Positions 52,510 to 61,776 are shown, numbered from the stretch's first letter. The stretch: 64,000 nucleotides of DNA from Pseudomonadota bacterium (GCA_021780935.1 JAJXXT010000158.1:1-64000), one strand, 5' to 3'. Notes: generated from the sequence alone by a model not told the origin. Numbers and translations: made by a program.

Positions 52510-54252
52510 ATGCGCGGCCTCGCCAATGCAGCAAGGGAAGCCTGGCGCCTCGCGCGCCCCTATTTTTCGTCCGAGGAGAAGTGGTTTGCCCGCATCCTGC
52601 TCGGCGTGATCATCGCCGCCAACCTGCTGCTGGTCGGCATCAATGTCTGGCTCAACGCGTGGAACCAGCAATTCTTCAACGCGCTGCAGAACAAGGACTG
52701 GTACGCCTTCATCCGCCTGCTGTTTCTCTACGACATCAAGGGCGGCACCTTCATGCCGGGGTTCACCGAATTGGTGGTGGTCTACATCGTCATCGCGGTG
52801 GCGCGGACCTATCTCAACCAGTGGCTGCAAATCCGCTGGCGCATCTGGCTCACCCGCCGCTTCACGGACGAGTGGATGGCCGATCGCGCCTACTACCGCA
52901 TCTCGCTCGCCGGCAACGAGACCGACAACCCGGACCAGCGCATTGCCGACGACCTCGCGAGCTTCGTCTCCAACACACTCTCGCTCGGGCTCGACCTGCT
53001 GTCCAACATCGTCTCGCTGGCAAGTTTTCTCGCCATTCTGTGGACGCTGTCGGGCGCGCTCACCGTGTTCGGCGTCACCATTCCCGGCTATCTGGTGTGG
53101 GTGGCACTGATCTATTCCATCTTCGGCACCTGGATCACGCATAAAATCGGCAAGCCGCTGGTGCAGCTGAACTTCCTGCAGCAGCGCTTCGAGGCGGATT
53201 TCCGTTTCGCCCTGGTAAGGGTGCGAGAGAACACCGAGGGCATCGCGCTCTATGGCGGCGAGGCGGAGGAGAAGCAGACGTTGCGCCAGCGCTTCGGCAA
53301 CATCGCCGATAATTGGTGGGCGATCATGCAGCGGATGAAGTGGCTCAACAGCTTCATCTTCGGGTTCAACCAGATTGCCAGCATCTTCCCCATCGTGGTG
53401 GTGGCCCCGCGCTATTTCTTCGGCAAGATCCCGCTCGGGGTGCTGACCCGCGCCGCCGATGCGTTCGGCCAGGTGCAGGGCTCGATGTCGTGGTTCGTCG
53501 GGGCCTACACCTCGCTGGCGTCCTGGCGCGCCACCGTCGAGCGTCTCGTCAGCTTTCACCGCGCGATCGTCGCCGCGCGTGCGGCCGCCAGCGCCGGGCT
53601 CTCCGCGCGGCAGGGCGCCGAGGGCTTCGCGATCCGCGACGGGGTGATCCGTCTGCCGAATGGCAACACGCTGCTCGATGTGCCGGAGCTTTCGGTCGCA
53701 CGGGGCCAGAGCCTGTTGCTCACCGGCGCTTCCGGCGGCGGCAAGTCCACGCTGTTCCGGGTGTTCGCCGGCATCTGGCCGTTCGCCGAGGGCAGGCTGG
53801 AGCGCCCGGCGGCGCACGCGCTGTTCCTGCCGCAACGCCCGTACATCCCGCTCGGCACGCTGCGCCACGCGGTCACCTACCCCGCAGCACCCGATGCCCA
53901 CGCCGATGCCGATGTGGTCGCGGCCCTCGCCGATGCCGGGCTCATGGGTCTGGCGGGCAGGCTCGACGACGCGGAAAACTGGTCGCAACTCCTCTCCGGC
54001 GGCGAGCAGCAGCGGCTCGCCATCGCGCGCGCCCTGCTCGCCCGCCCCGACTATCTGTTTCTCGACGAGGCGACCAGCGCGCTGGACCCGGAAGCGGAAC
54101 AGACTCTCTATGCGATGCTGCGCACCCACCTGCCCGATGCCGCGATCGTCTCGATCGCGCATCGTCCGGCGCTGGCCGCCCTGCACGACCGCCAGATCGA
54201 CGTGGTGCGCAGCTTCGGCGCCAGCCAGGCGATGGCGGCAAAGCCCGCATGA
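52510..54252 (+). CDS. ABC transporter with fused membrane and ATPase domains (SbmA/YddA class)
   Basis: A 580-residue half-transporter. The N-terminal membrane domain (about 1-340) has six hydrophobic segments and the SbmA/BacA-like NVWLNAWNQQFFNALQNKDW and RWRIWLTRRFTDEWMADRAYYR motifs. The ATPase domain has Walker A GASGGGKST, signature LSGGEQQRLAIARALL and Walker B YLFLDEATSALD. Family members move peptides, cobalamin or very-long-chain acyl-CoA. It follows the DUF1499 gene by 8 bp, and its stop overlaps the mutarotase start (ATGA), so it is locked in the sugar operon. Its substrate is unknown. Confidence 0.87.
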   Translation: MRGLANAAREAWRLARPYFSSEEKWFARILLGVIIAANLLLVGINVWLNAWNQQFFNALQNKDWYAFIRLLFLYDIKGGTFMPGFTELVVVYIVIAVARTYLNQWLQIRWRIWLTRRFTDEWMADRAYYRISLAGNETDNPDQRIADDLASFVSNTLSLGLDLLSNIVSLASFLAILWTLSGALTVFGVTIPGYLVWVALIYSIFGTWITHKIGKPLVQLNFLQQRFEADFRFALVRVRENTEGIALYGGEAEEKQTLRQRFGNIADNWWAIMQRMKWLNSFIFGFNQIASIFPIVVVAPRYFFGKIPLGVLTRAADAFGQVQGSMSWFVGAYTSLASWRATVERLVSFHRAIVAARAAASAGLSARQGAEGFAIRDGVIRLPNGNTLLDVPELSVARGQSLLLTGASGGGKSTLFRVFAGIWPFAEGRLERPAAHALFLPQRPYIPLGTLRHAVTYPAAPDAHADADVVAALADAGLMGLAGRLDDAENWSQLLSGGEQQRLAIARALLARPDYLFLDEATSALDPEAEQTLYAMLRTHLPDAAIVSIAHRPALAALHDRQIDVVRSFGASQAMAAKPA

Positions 54253-55112
54253 TCACGCTCACGGCGGGCCGGCTCCGCCTCGAATTACGGCCGGAGATCG
54301 GCGGCTCGATCAGCGAATTCCGCCTCGACGACCAGCCGCTGCTGCGCCCCACCAGCGAGGAGGCGGTGGCCGCCCTCGGCGCGCGCGGCTGTGCCTCCTA
54401 CCCGCTGGTACCCTACTCCAACCGGCTGCGCGACAATCGCTTCACCTTCGCCGGCCAGACCTACGATCTGCCGGTCGCCTTCAACGGCCAGGCGATCCAT
54501 GGCGTGGGCTGGCGCCGGCCCTGGCAGGTGGACGCACATGGCACCGACCGCGCGACCCTCGCCTATGAGCATGCGCCGGATGCCGACTGGCCGTTCGCGT
54601 TCCGTGCCCAGCAGGATTTCACCCTCGATGCCGGCGGGCTCTCCTGCCGCTTCACCGTTACCAGCCTTGCACCGCACGCGGCCCCGGTCGGCTTCGGTCC
54701 GCATCCGTTCTTCGCCCGCCCGCCCGGCACGCGGCTGCGCTTCACCGCCGCCCGCGTCTGGTTGCAGGACGACAGGCGGATCACCACCACCGCCATCCCG
54801 GTGCCGGCGGAGTGGGATTTCTCCCGCGAACGCCCGATCGGCGAGACCGTGCTCGACCATTGCTTCACCGACTGGGGCGGGAGGGCGGAGATCATCCTGC
54901 CCTATGCGAGCATCGCCCTGACCGCGGAGGCAGCGTTTCGGCATCTTATCGTTTTTCTGCCGGAAGGACGCGATTTCTTTGCCGTCGAGCCGGTCACCAA
55001 CCTTACCGACGGCCTGAACCGGATGGACAGCGAACCCACGAGCAACATCTTCGTCCTCGACCCCGGCGAAAGCCGGGATGCGTCCTTCCGCCTCGCGGTG
55101 TCCGCCCCATGA
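54249..55112 (+). CDS. aldose 1-epimerase family protein, candidate sulfoquinovose mutarotase
   Basis: A 287-residue galactose-mutarotase-fold protein. Active-site residues appear as His84 (IHG), His152 (GPHPFF) and the base Glu247 (FFAVEPVTN), with substrate Arg in NRLRDNRF. Mutarotases interconvert sugar anomers. Coupled downstream genes are an SDR sugar dehydrogenase and a GH31 enzyme with sulfoquinovosidase features, as in sulfoquinovose operons where the mutarotase (YihR/SQM) prepares the beta-anomer. Specificity for sulfoquinovose is inferred from context. Confidence 0.83.
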   Translation: MITLTAGRLRLELRPEIGGSISEFRLDDQPLLRPTSEEAVAALGARGCASYPLVPYSNRLRDNRFTFAGQTYDLPVAFNGQAIHGVGWRRPWQVDAHGTDRATLAYEHAPDADWPFAFRAQQDFTLDAGGLSCRFTVTSLAPHAAPVGFGPHPFFARPPGTRLRFTAARVWLQDDRRITTTAIPVPAEWDFSRERPIGETVLDHCFTDWGGRAEIILPYASIALTAEAAFRHLIVFLPEGRDFFAVEPVTNLTDGLNRMDSEPTSNIFVLDPGESRDASFRLAVSAP

Positions 55113-55840
55113 CCGCCACCTATCCCTCGCTCGCGGGCAAGCGCGTGCTGATCACCGGCGGCGCCTCCGGCATCGGCGCGGATCTTGTGCGAGGCTTCGT
55201 GGGGCAGCAATGCCACGTGGCGTTTCTCGACATCGACGACGCCGCGGCCGCGGGAGCACCCGATGCGGCGGTCTATCGGCACTGTGACCTGACCGATGTC
55301 GCGGACCTGCGCGCCGCCATCGACGCGCTAGGGCCGTTCGACGTGCTGGTCAACAACGCCGCTCGCGACGACCGGCACGCGATGGACGAGGTCGAGCCGG
55401 ATTACTGGCGCCGCGCGCTTTCGGTGAACCTCGATCACCAGTTTTTCGCCACCCAGCGCGTGGCACCGGGGATGGCGGCACGCGGCGGCGGCGCGGTGAT
55501 CATGACCAGCTCCATCTCCTGGAAGCGCGCTCGCCCGGGCATGGTCGCCTACACCACCGCCAAGGCCGCAATTGCCGGCCTCACCCGCACCATGGCGCGC
55601 GAGCTCGGGGGCCAGGGCATCCGCGTCAATTGCATCGTTCCGGGACCGATCCGCACCGAACGCCAGGCGAAGCTGTGGCGCTCGCCGCAGGAGGATGCGC
55701 GGTTTCTTGAGATGCAGGCATTGAAATTCCATCTCGACGGCACGCATGTCGCGCGCGCGGCGCTGTTTCTTGCCTCCGACGAGGCCTCGGGCATGACCGG
55801 TACCGAGATCGTCGTGGATGCGGGGATGACGCTCAATTGA
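55109..55840 (+). CDS. SDR sugar 1-dehydrogenase, candidate sulfoquinovose dehydrogenase
   Basis: A 243-residue classical SDR. It has TGGASGIG (16-23), Asp41 at the end of beta-2 (NAD preference), NNAA (82-85), catalytic Ser135, Tyr148 and Lys152 (YTTAK), and VVDAGMTLN at the end. The RDDRHAMDEVEPDYWRRALSVNL segment resembles D-xylose and D-galactose 1-dehydrogenases of Alphaproteobacteria. In the sulfo-Entner-Doudoroff pathway an SDR of this type oxidises sulfoquinovose to its lactone. Coupled ATGA/TTGA to the mutarotase and GH31 genes. No lactonase, dehydratase or KDSG aldolase is in the window. Confidence 0.84.
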   Translation: MTATYPSLAGKRVLITGGASGIGADLVRGFVGQQCHVAFLDIDDAAAAGAPDAAVYRHCDLTDVADLRAAIDALGPFDVLVNNAARDDRHAMDEVEPDYWRRALSVNLDHQFFATQRVAPGMAARGGGAVIMTSSISWKRARPGMVAYTTAKAAIAGLTRTMARELGGQGIRVNCIVPGPIRTERQAKLWRSPQEDARFLEMQALKFHLDGTHVARAALFLASDEASGMTGTEIVVDAGMTLN

Positions 55841-57843
55841 CCTCCGTGCTGGCACTGACGCTTCGCGGCCGCACGGTCCTGCGGCACAGCGCCACGAGCC
55901 CGGCCTTCGTGGTCGGCCATGGCGAGCCCGAGATCGACATGAACCGCGGCAATTTCCGCGTCGGGGATCACGTCACGCATCGCGAGGCGCTGACGCATCT
56001 GAGCATCGAGGGAAGGGAGCTGCGTTTCGCGGCCTCGCCCGGCGCGCCGCCCGCCCTGGTCTGGCAGGTCGAGGAGGGCGCGGACCGGCTGCGCCTGGTG
56101 CTGCGCCATGCGGCACCTGGCATCAACCGCGTCTGGCTCTCCCTGCCGGCCGAGCCCGGCGAGCGGGTGCGCGGCGGCGGCGAGCAGTTCTCCCATCTCG
56201 ACCTGCGCGGCCGGCGCTTCCCGCTCTGGACCTCCGAGCCCGGCGTCGGGCGGGACAAGACCACGGCGATCACCCGAGCCGCGGACGCGGAGGCCGGCGC
56301 CGGCGGTGATTATTGGACCACCACCTATCCCCAGCCGACCTTTCTCTCCGACCGGCTCTACGCCGTCCATATCGACACCACCGCCTATGCCGTGTTCGAC
56401 TTCACCGCCGCCGATCATCACGAGATCGAAACATGGGCGGCACCGGCGGCGATCGAGCTCTTCGCCGCACCGGACCACGCGGCCCTGGTGCGCCTGCTGT
56501 CGGATCGTTTCGGTCGCGCGCCGGCGCCCCCGGCCTGGGCGATGCACGGTGCGATCATCGGCCTCAAGGACGGCGAGCAGAGCTTCACGCGGCTGGAGCG
56601 CATCCTCGATGCCGGTGCGGCCGTCAGCGGCCTCTGGTGCGAGGACTGGGCCGGCGTGCGGGAAACCAGCTTCGGCACCCGCCTGTTCTGGGACTGGCAC
56701 TGGAGCGAGCGTCGCTACCCCCGCCTGCCCGAGCGCATCGCCGAACTGGCTGGGCGTGGCATACGCTTCCTCGCCTATGCCAACCCCTATCTCGCGACCG
56801 ACGGCACGCTCTACCCCGAGGCGCTGGCCAACGGCCTGTTCGCGCGCGACGCGGCCGGCCGCCCCTACCACGTCGATTTCGGCGAATTCGATGCGGGCGT
56901 TGTGGACTTCACCAACCCCGAGGCCGGCGTCTGGTTCGCCGAGCGGATCCTGATGCGCGAGATGCTCGACCTCGGCATCGCCGGCTGGATGGCGGATTTC
57001 GGCGAATACCTGCCGACCGATATCCGCCTCGCGCAGGGCGACCCGCTGCTCGCGCATAATGCCTGGCCGACGCTCTGGGCGGAGGTGAACGCCGGCGCGC
57101 TCGCCCGCCACGCGCGCGGCGCCGATGCCGTGATCTTCATGCGGGCCGGCTATACGGGGGTGCAGCGACATTGCCCGCTGCTGTGGGCCGGCGACCAGTG
57201 CGTTGATTTCTCGCGCCATGACGGGCTGCGCAGCACCATTACCGCTGCCCTTTCCGCGGGGCTGGTCGGCAACCGCTTCCACCACAGCGATGTCGGCGGC
57301 TTCACCAGCCTCTACGGCCTCGTGCGCACGCCGGAATTATTGCTGCGATGGATCGAAATGGCCGCCTTCACCCCGGTCATGCGCACGCATGAGGGCAATC
57401 GCCCGCGCCAGAACCTCCAGATCGACAGCACGCCGGACCTTCTGGCGGCGTTCGCCCGCTTCACCCGCATCCATGCCGCCCTTGCCCCCTATCTCGACGC
57501 CGTCGCCGCCGAGGCGCAGTCGGGCCTGCCGGCACAGCGCCCGCTGTTCCTGCATTTCCCGCAGGACGAGCAGGCCGCCCGCATCGAGGACCAGTATCTG
57601 CTCGGCCCCGATCTGCTGGTGGCACCGGTCCACGCGGCGGGCCGCGACCGCTGGGCGGCCTATCTGCCGGCGGGGGCGGACTGGCGGCATCTCTGGTCCG
57701 GCGAATGCCATCGCGGCGGCCAGGCCGTTGTGGTCGAGGCGCCGCTCGGCCAGCCGCCGGTGTTCAGTCGGCTGGGAAGTCCGCACGCGGCATCGTTTGC
57801 GGCCGCGGTGTCGGCAGCGTCCGACCCACGCGCAGCAGGCTGA
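55837..57843 (+). CDS. GH31 glycosidase, probable sulfoquinovosidase (YihQ-like)
   Basis: A 668-residue GH31 enzyme. The nucleophile is Asp387 in GWMADFGEYLPTD and the acid/base Asp453 in WAGDQCVDF, spacings like E. coli YihQ. The sulfonate-binding pair of YihQ (Arg301, Trp304) is present as Arg282-Trp285 in GTRLFWDWHW, which ordinary alpha-glucosidases lack; the third contact, Tyr508, is Phe489 here (GGFTSL). The start is a TTG overlapping the SDR stop (TTGA). It would release sulfoquinovose from sulfoquinovosyl glycerol or SQDG. The 3' end overlaps the convergent MFS gene by 80 bp. Confidence in GH31 is high; the sulfo-specificity is good but untested. Confidence 0.85.
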   Translation: MTSVLALTLRGRTVLRHSATSPAFVVGHGEPEIDMNRGNFRVGDHVTHREALTHLSIEGRELRFAASPGAPPALVWQVEEGADRLRLVLRHAAPGINRVWLSLPAEPGERVRGGGEQFSHLDLRGRRFPLWTSEPGVGRDKTTAITRAADAEAGAGGDYWTTTYPQPTFLSDRLYAVHIDTTAYAVFDFTAADHHEIETWAAPAAIELFAAPDHAALVRLLSDRFGRAPAPPAWAMHGAIIGLKDGEQSFTRLERILDAGAAVSGLWCEDWAGVRETSFGTRLFWDWHWSERRYPRLPERIAELAGRGIRFLAYANPYLATDGTLYPEALANGLFARDAAGRPYHVDFGEFDAGVVDFTNPEAGVWFAERILMREMLDLGIAGWMADFGEYLPTDIRLAQGDPLLAHNAWPTLWAEVNAGALARHARGADAVIFMRAGYTGVQRHCPLLWAGDQCVDFSRHDGLRSTITAALSAGLVGNRFHHSDVGGFTSLYGLVRTPELLLRWIEMAAFTPVMRTHEGNRPRQNLQIDSTPDLLAAFARFTRIHAALAPYLDAVAAEAQSGLPAQRPLFLHFPQDEQAARIEDQYLLGPDLLVAPVHAAGRDRWAAYLPAGADWRHLWSGECHRGGQAVVVEAPLGQPPVFSRLGSPHAASFAAAVSAASDPRAAG

Positions 57844-59164
57844 CCGCCGCGGCACAGACCGCGAAGCCGACGGCCAGCAGCAGGGCGGCATGGGCGCCGG
57901 CGACGATCCCCCGGCCCTGCGCCAGCCGAAACACCACCGCCGCCAGCGCCGCGCCCATCGTCTGCCCGGTCAGGCGCGTCGTCGCCAGCATGCCGCTGCC
58001 CGCCCCGGTGCGCCCCGGCGGCGCGCTGGCCAACAGCAACCGCCCGTTCGGCGACTGAAAGAACCCGAAACCCGCACCCATCAGCACCATGCAGACCATG
58101 ATGCCCAGCGGCGAACTCTGCGGCATGAAGCGCACCAGCAGCAGCCCCACCGCCATCACCAGCATGCCTCCGCCGCCCAGCCCGCCCGGTGCCACGCGGT
58201 CGGCGAGCCGCCCCGAGATCGGTGCTGCAATGGCGTTGGCCAGCGGCCAGGGCGTCAGCAGCAGCCCGGTGACCACCTGGGAAGCGCCGCGCGCCTCGAA
58301 CAGGAACGGCAGGGCCAGATAGGCGATGGTCTGTGCGGCGAACGAGCAGACCCCGGTGAGCACCGAGAGCGCGAAGATCGGCCGCGCCAGCAGATCCACC
58401 GGCAGCAGCGGCGGCGAGAGGCGCATCTGCCGGCGCACGAAAACCGTCCCCACCACCAGCAGAGCCGCCCCCAGCGCCAGCACCGCGCCCGGCATGACCG
58501 TGGCCCCGAACTGGTCGAGCAGGAAAATGAACAGCAGCATCGTGCCGGCGTTGAGCATCACGCTCGGCGCGTCGAGGCGCTGGGCGGAGAGCGGCGTGCG
58601 CGGCAGCGCGCCCGACATCGCCAGCGCGATCACGCCCAGCGGCACATTCACCGCGAACAGCATCGGCCACGGTGCGATGGCCAGGATGCCGGCAGCGATG
58701 CTCGGGCCCGCCGCCGCCGAGACCGAGACCACGCTGGCGTTGAAGCCAACCGCGCGCCCCAGATGCCGCGTCGGAAAAACGAAGCGCAGCAGCGCGGTGT
58801 TGATGCTCGTCATCCCAGCGCAGCCGAGCCCCTGCACCGCGCGCGCCGCGATCAGCACGCCGATCGAGGAGGACAGCGCGCAGACACCGGAAGCGGCGGT
58901 GAACACCACCAGCCCGGCGATGAACACGCGCCGGAAGCCGAGCATGTCGCCGAGTGCGGCACAGGGCAGCAGCGCCACCACGACGGCGAGCTGAAACGCG
59001 TTCACCACCCAGACCGAGACCGCGGGCGAAACCGCGAGCCCCTTCGCCATCACCGGCAGCGCCACGTTGGCGATGCTGCCGTCGAGCACCGCCATCGCGA
59101 CGCCGATGCCGATCGCGATCATCGCCCGCTCGCGCGCCCCCTTGGGCAGTCCGTCGTTTTCCAT
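57764..59164 (-). CDS. MFS transporter (DHA2/EmrB-QacA class)
   Basis: A 466-residue exporter with about 14 hydrophobic segments: VAMAVLDGSIANVALPVMAKGL (helix 1 with DGSxxNVALP), ALGDMLGFRRVFIAGL (loop 2-3), GAGCAGMTSINTALLR-type helix 4 (VQGLGCAGMTSINTA) and SVSAAAGPSIAAGIL (motif C). The ATG at 59164 removes a long Arg/Pro upstream frame. It is convergent with the GH31 gene and shares 80 bp of coding with it. A role in sulfonate export is conceivable but unsupported; drug efflux is equally likely. Confidence 0.84.
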   Translation of the reverse strand: MENDGLPKGARERAMIAIGIGVAMAVLDGSIANVALPVMAKGLAVSPAVSVWVVNAFQLAVVVALLPCAALGDMLGFRRVFIAGLVVFTAASGVCALSSSIGVLIAARAVQGLGCAGMTSINTALLRFVFPTRHLGRAVGFNASVVSVSAAAGPSIAAGILAIAPWPMLFAVNVPLGVIALAMSGALPRTPLSAQRLDAPSVMLNAGTMLLFIFLLDQFGATVMPGAVLALGAALLVVGTVFVRRQMRLSPPLLPVDLLARPIFALSVLTGVCSFAAQTIAYLALPFLFEARGASQVVTGLLLTPWPLANAIAAPISGRLADRVAPGGLGGGGMLVMAVGLLLVRFMPQSSPLGIMVCMVLMGAGFGFFQSPNGRLLLASAPPGRTGAGSGMLATTRLTGQTMGAALAAVVFRLAQGRGIVAGAHAALLLAVGFAVCAAAVSLLRVGRTLPTPRPQTMPRADFPAD

Positions 59165-59247
59165 CGGCGCAGCATCCCGTGCCTTGGCGCGTCGGGCAAC
59201 CGGGCCTTGCGGCACCCGCCTGCCGGCGTCATCGTCGTTCGTGAGAC

Positions 59248-60480
59248 ATGATGGACAGTCCCCAGGCCGCACCGGCGGCGACAACGCTGCGCGAGGGTCT
59301 GCCGCAAAGCCCTGGCGTGCCCGGGCGGCTCGGCTATCTCGCGCGCAACCGTGCGCTGGTCTCGGCGCTCTGGCTCTTGGACCATCTGCCCTGGCCGATG
59401 CCGCGCGCGCCGCGCCTGGCGGTGGCGCCGCGCCGGCTGCTGGTTGCGATGATCGGTCATCTCGGCGATTGCGTGGTGGCCAGTGCCGCGCTGGAGCGGA
59501 TCGCACGCGCGTTGCCGGAGACCGAGATCGGCCTGCTGGTGGCGCCGGCGGGCACGGCCATGTTCGGCAACGACCCGCGTGTGGCACACGCCCACCTTCT
59601 CGACCATTGGCGCCTCAGCCGCGAGGGCGGCACGCTGCGCGACCGGCTGCGCCGGCACCTCGCGACGCGCGGCACCGCGATCCGCGAGATGCGCGCCATC
59701 GGCTATGACGCCGCGATCGACCTCTATTTCTACTTCCCCTCGGTCGCGCCGATCCTGCGCGCGGCGCGCATTCCCGTGCGCATCGGCTACGCCAGCGGCG
59801 GGTTTCGCCGCCACCTGACGCACGCGGTGCCGTGGGTCGCGGCGGACCGGCATGTCGCGGAATACCAGGCAGCCCTGCTGCCGCTGCTCGGCATCGCGCC
59901 GGAGCAGATGCCGGCGGGCGGGCAGCACCCTGCCCTGCCGGCGCTGCGGGCGGAGAACCCGGTGGCGCTGCCGCAGGCCTTCGCGGTGCTGCACATGGGG
60001 GCGGCGACGCAGGCCAAGGAATGGCCAGAGGAGCGCTGGCTCGCGGTCGCCCAGGCGCTCGCCGCGCGCGGCCTCGCCGTGGTGCTCACCGGGCGCGGCG
60101 CGCGCGAGGCGGAGCGCAACGCGCGTCTCGCCGCCTCAGTCCCGCGCGCGATCGACCTCACCGACCGGCTCGACCTGGCGCAGCTTCGCGCGGTGCTGGC
60201 GGCGGCACGGCTGCTGATCTGCCTCGACTCGCTGGCGGCCCATCTCGCCTCGCTCGACGCGGTGCCGACCATCGTGCTGCGCCCCGGTACCAACAATCCC
60301 GCGCATTGGCGCCCGCTCAACGACCGGGCGGTGCTGCTGCACACCACACCGCCCTGCCTGCCCTGCTACGAGTGGCGGGGCTGCGCCAGCATGGCCTGCC
60401 TGCGCGAGGTGGGCACGGCGGACGTTCTTGCCGCCGCCCGACGGCTGCTGGACGCGCGCCCGGTCCCCGGCGGCGCCTGA
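59248..60480 (+). CDS. family 9 glycosyltransferase (heptosyltransferase-like)
   Basis: A 410-residue GT9 enzyme. LLVAMIGHLGDCVVASAALERI (about 65-86) is the family start, with the conserved Gly-Asp. The donor domain has FAVLHMGAATQAKEWPEERWLAVA (about 248-271) and DSLAAHLASLDAVPTIVLRPGTNNPAHW. The end, LPCYEWRGCASMACLREV, contains the Cys cluster seen in many GT9 proteins near the C-terminus. GT9 enzymes add heptose or related sugars to lipopolysaccharide or other glycans. An O-antigen ligase gene lies 2.3 kb downstream on the same strand. Confidence 0.86.
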   Translation: MMDSPQAAPAATTLREGLPQSPGVPGRLGYLARNRALVSALWLLDHLPWPMPRAPRLAVAPRRLLVAMIGHLGDCVVASAALERIARALPETEIGLLVAPAGTAMFGNDPRVAHAHLLDHWRLSREGGTLRDRLRRHLATRGTAIREMRAIGYDAAIDLYFYFPSVAPILRAARIPVRIGYASGGFRRHLTHAVPWVAADRHVAEYQAALLPLLGIAPEQMPAGGQHPALPALRAENPVALPQAFAVLHMGAATQAKEWPEERWLAVAQALAARGLAVVLTGRGAREAERNARLAASVPRAIDLTDRLDLAQLRAVLAAARLLICLDSLAAHLASLDAVPTIVLRPGTNNPAHWRPLNDRAVLLHTTPPCLPCYEWRGCASMACLREVGTADVLAAARRLLDARPVPGGA

Positions 60481-60535
60481 CGACTTGCCGCGAGAAGGCG
60501 AGGCGCCCATCGTCGCCGCACGTCAGGAGAACGTC

Positions 60536-61678
60536 ATGGACCCCAACGGACTGGACTTCGACCTCGACACGATCATCGCCGGCATGCGGCCCTGGATCGA
60601 ATGCGAGAGCCCGACGCATGACGCGGCGGCCGTCGATCGCTGCATGGACATTGCCGCGCGCGACCTGGCGCTGATGGGGGCCACGATCGAGCGCATCCCC
60701 GGGCGCATGGGCTTTGGCGGCTGCGTGCGCGCCCGCCTCGCGCACCGCCAGGCCGGGGCGGGCCGGGACGGGCCGGGCATTCTGGTGATGGGTCATCTCG
60801 ACACCGTCCACCCGATCGGGACGCTGCGGGTGCTGCCATTCCGCCGCGAGGGCGGGCGTTGCTGGGGCCCCGGCATCATGGACATGAAGGGCGGCAACTA
60901 CATCGCACTCGAGGCGCTGCGCGGTCTGGCGCGCGCGGGGGTGACGACCAACCTGCCGGTCACTGTGCTGCTGACCCCCGACGAGGAAGTGGGCAGCCCG
61001 TCGAGCCGCGACCTCATCGAGGCGGAGGCCGCGCGGCATCGTTACGTTCTCGTTCCAGAACCGGCGCGCCCGGATGGCGGCGTCGTCACCGGGCGCTACG
61101 CCATCGCGCGGTTTCGCCTCGAAGCGGAGGGCAAGCCGAGCCATGCCGGCGCGCGGCTCGCCGACGGGCGCAGCGCGATTTCGGAAATGGCCCGCCAGAT
61201 CCTCGCGATCGAAGCGATGACCACGGCGGATGCCACGTTCAGCGTCGGCGTGCTGCGCGGCGGCGAGTGGGTCAACTGCGTTGCCACCACCTGCACCGCG
61301 CAGGCGCTGACCATGGCCAAGCGCCAGGCCGATCTCGACCGCGCCGTCGCCGCCATGGAGGCGCTCGGTCCGATCGGCCAGGGCGTGGGGTTCCGCGCCG
61401 TGCGCACCGTGGTCCGGCCGGTCTGGGAGCCGGATCAGGCGACGCTGGCGCTGTGGGAGCGCGCGAGCCGGATCGCGCAGGGGCTCGGCTTCGCCATTCC
61501 GCCGCAGAGTGCCGGCGGCGGTTCGGACGCGAATTTCACCGGTGCGATGGGCATCGCCTCGCTCGACGGGCTGGGCCTCGGCGGCGACGGGGTCCACACG
61601 CTCGACGAACATATCGACGAGGCGACGGTGCTCGGCCGCACGCGCCTGCTCGCCGGGCTGCTGGCGGCGCTGGACTGA
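60536..61678 (+). CDS. M20-family zinc peptidase or amidohydrolase
   Basis: A 380-residue M20 enzyme. It has the zinc motif GHLDTVHP (His, Asp), WGPGIMDMKGGNY (bridging Asp), TPDEEVGS (catalytic Glu pair), a dimerisation lid with GKPSHAG, and GGSDANFTGAMG near the C-terminus. Relatives include carboxypeptidase G2, ArgE and DapE. A ribosome site AGGAGA precedes the ATG at 60536. The neighbours give no substrate. Confidence 0.88.
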   Translation: MDPNGLDFDLDTIIAGMRPWIECESPTHDAAAVDRCMDIAARDLALMGATIERIPGRMGFGGCVRARLAHRQAGAGRDGPGILVMGHLDTVHPIGTLRVLPFRREGGRCWGPGIMDMKGGNYIALEALRGLARAGVTTNLPVTVLLTPDEEVGSPSSRDLIEAEAARHRYVLVPEPARPDGGVVTGRYAIARFRLEAEGKPSHAGARLADGRSAISEMARQILAIEAMTTADATFSVGVLRGGEWVNCVATTCTAQALTMAKRQADLDRAVAAMEALGPIGQGVGFRAVRTVVRPVWEPDQATLALWERASRIAQGLGFAIPPQSAGGGSDANFTGAMGIASLDGLGLGGDGVHTLDEHIDEATVLGRTRLLAGLLAALD

Positions 61679-61776
61679 GGCGCGGATCGCGGGCACGCCA
61701 TTGCCGAGGCGTGGGCTTCCGCCGCATATAGATGTGCGCGAGCAGGCGCCGATGCGATGATGGAGCCGGAAGGACG

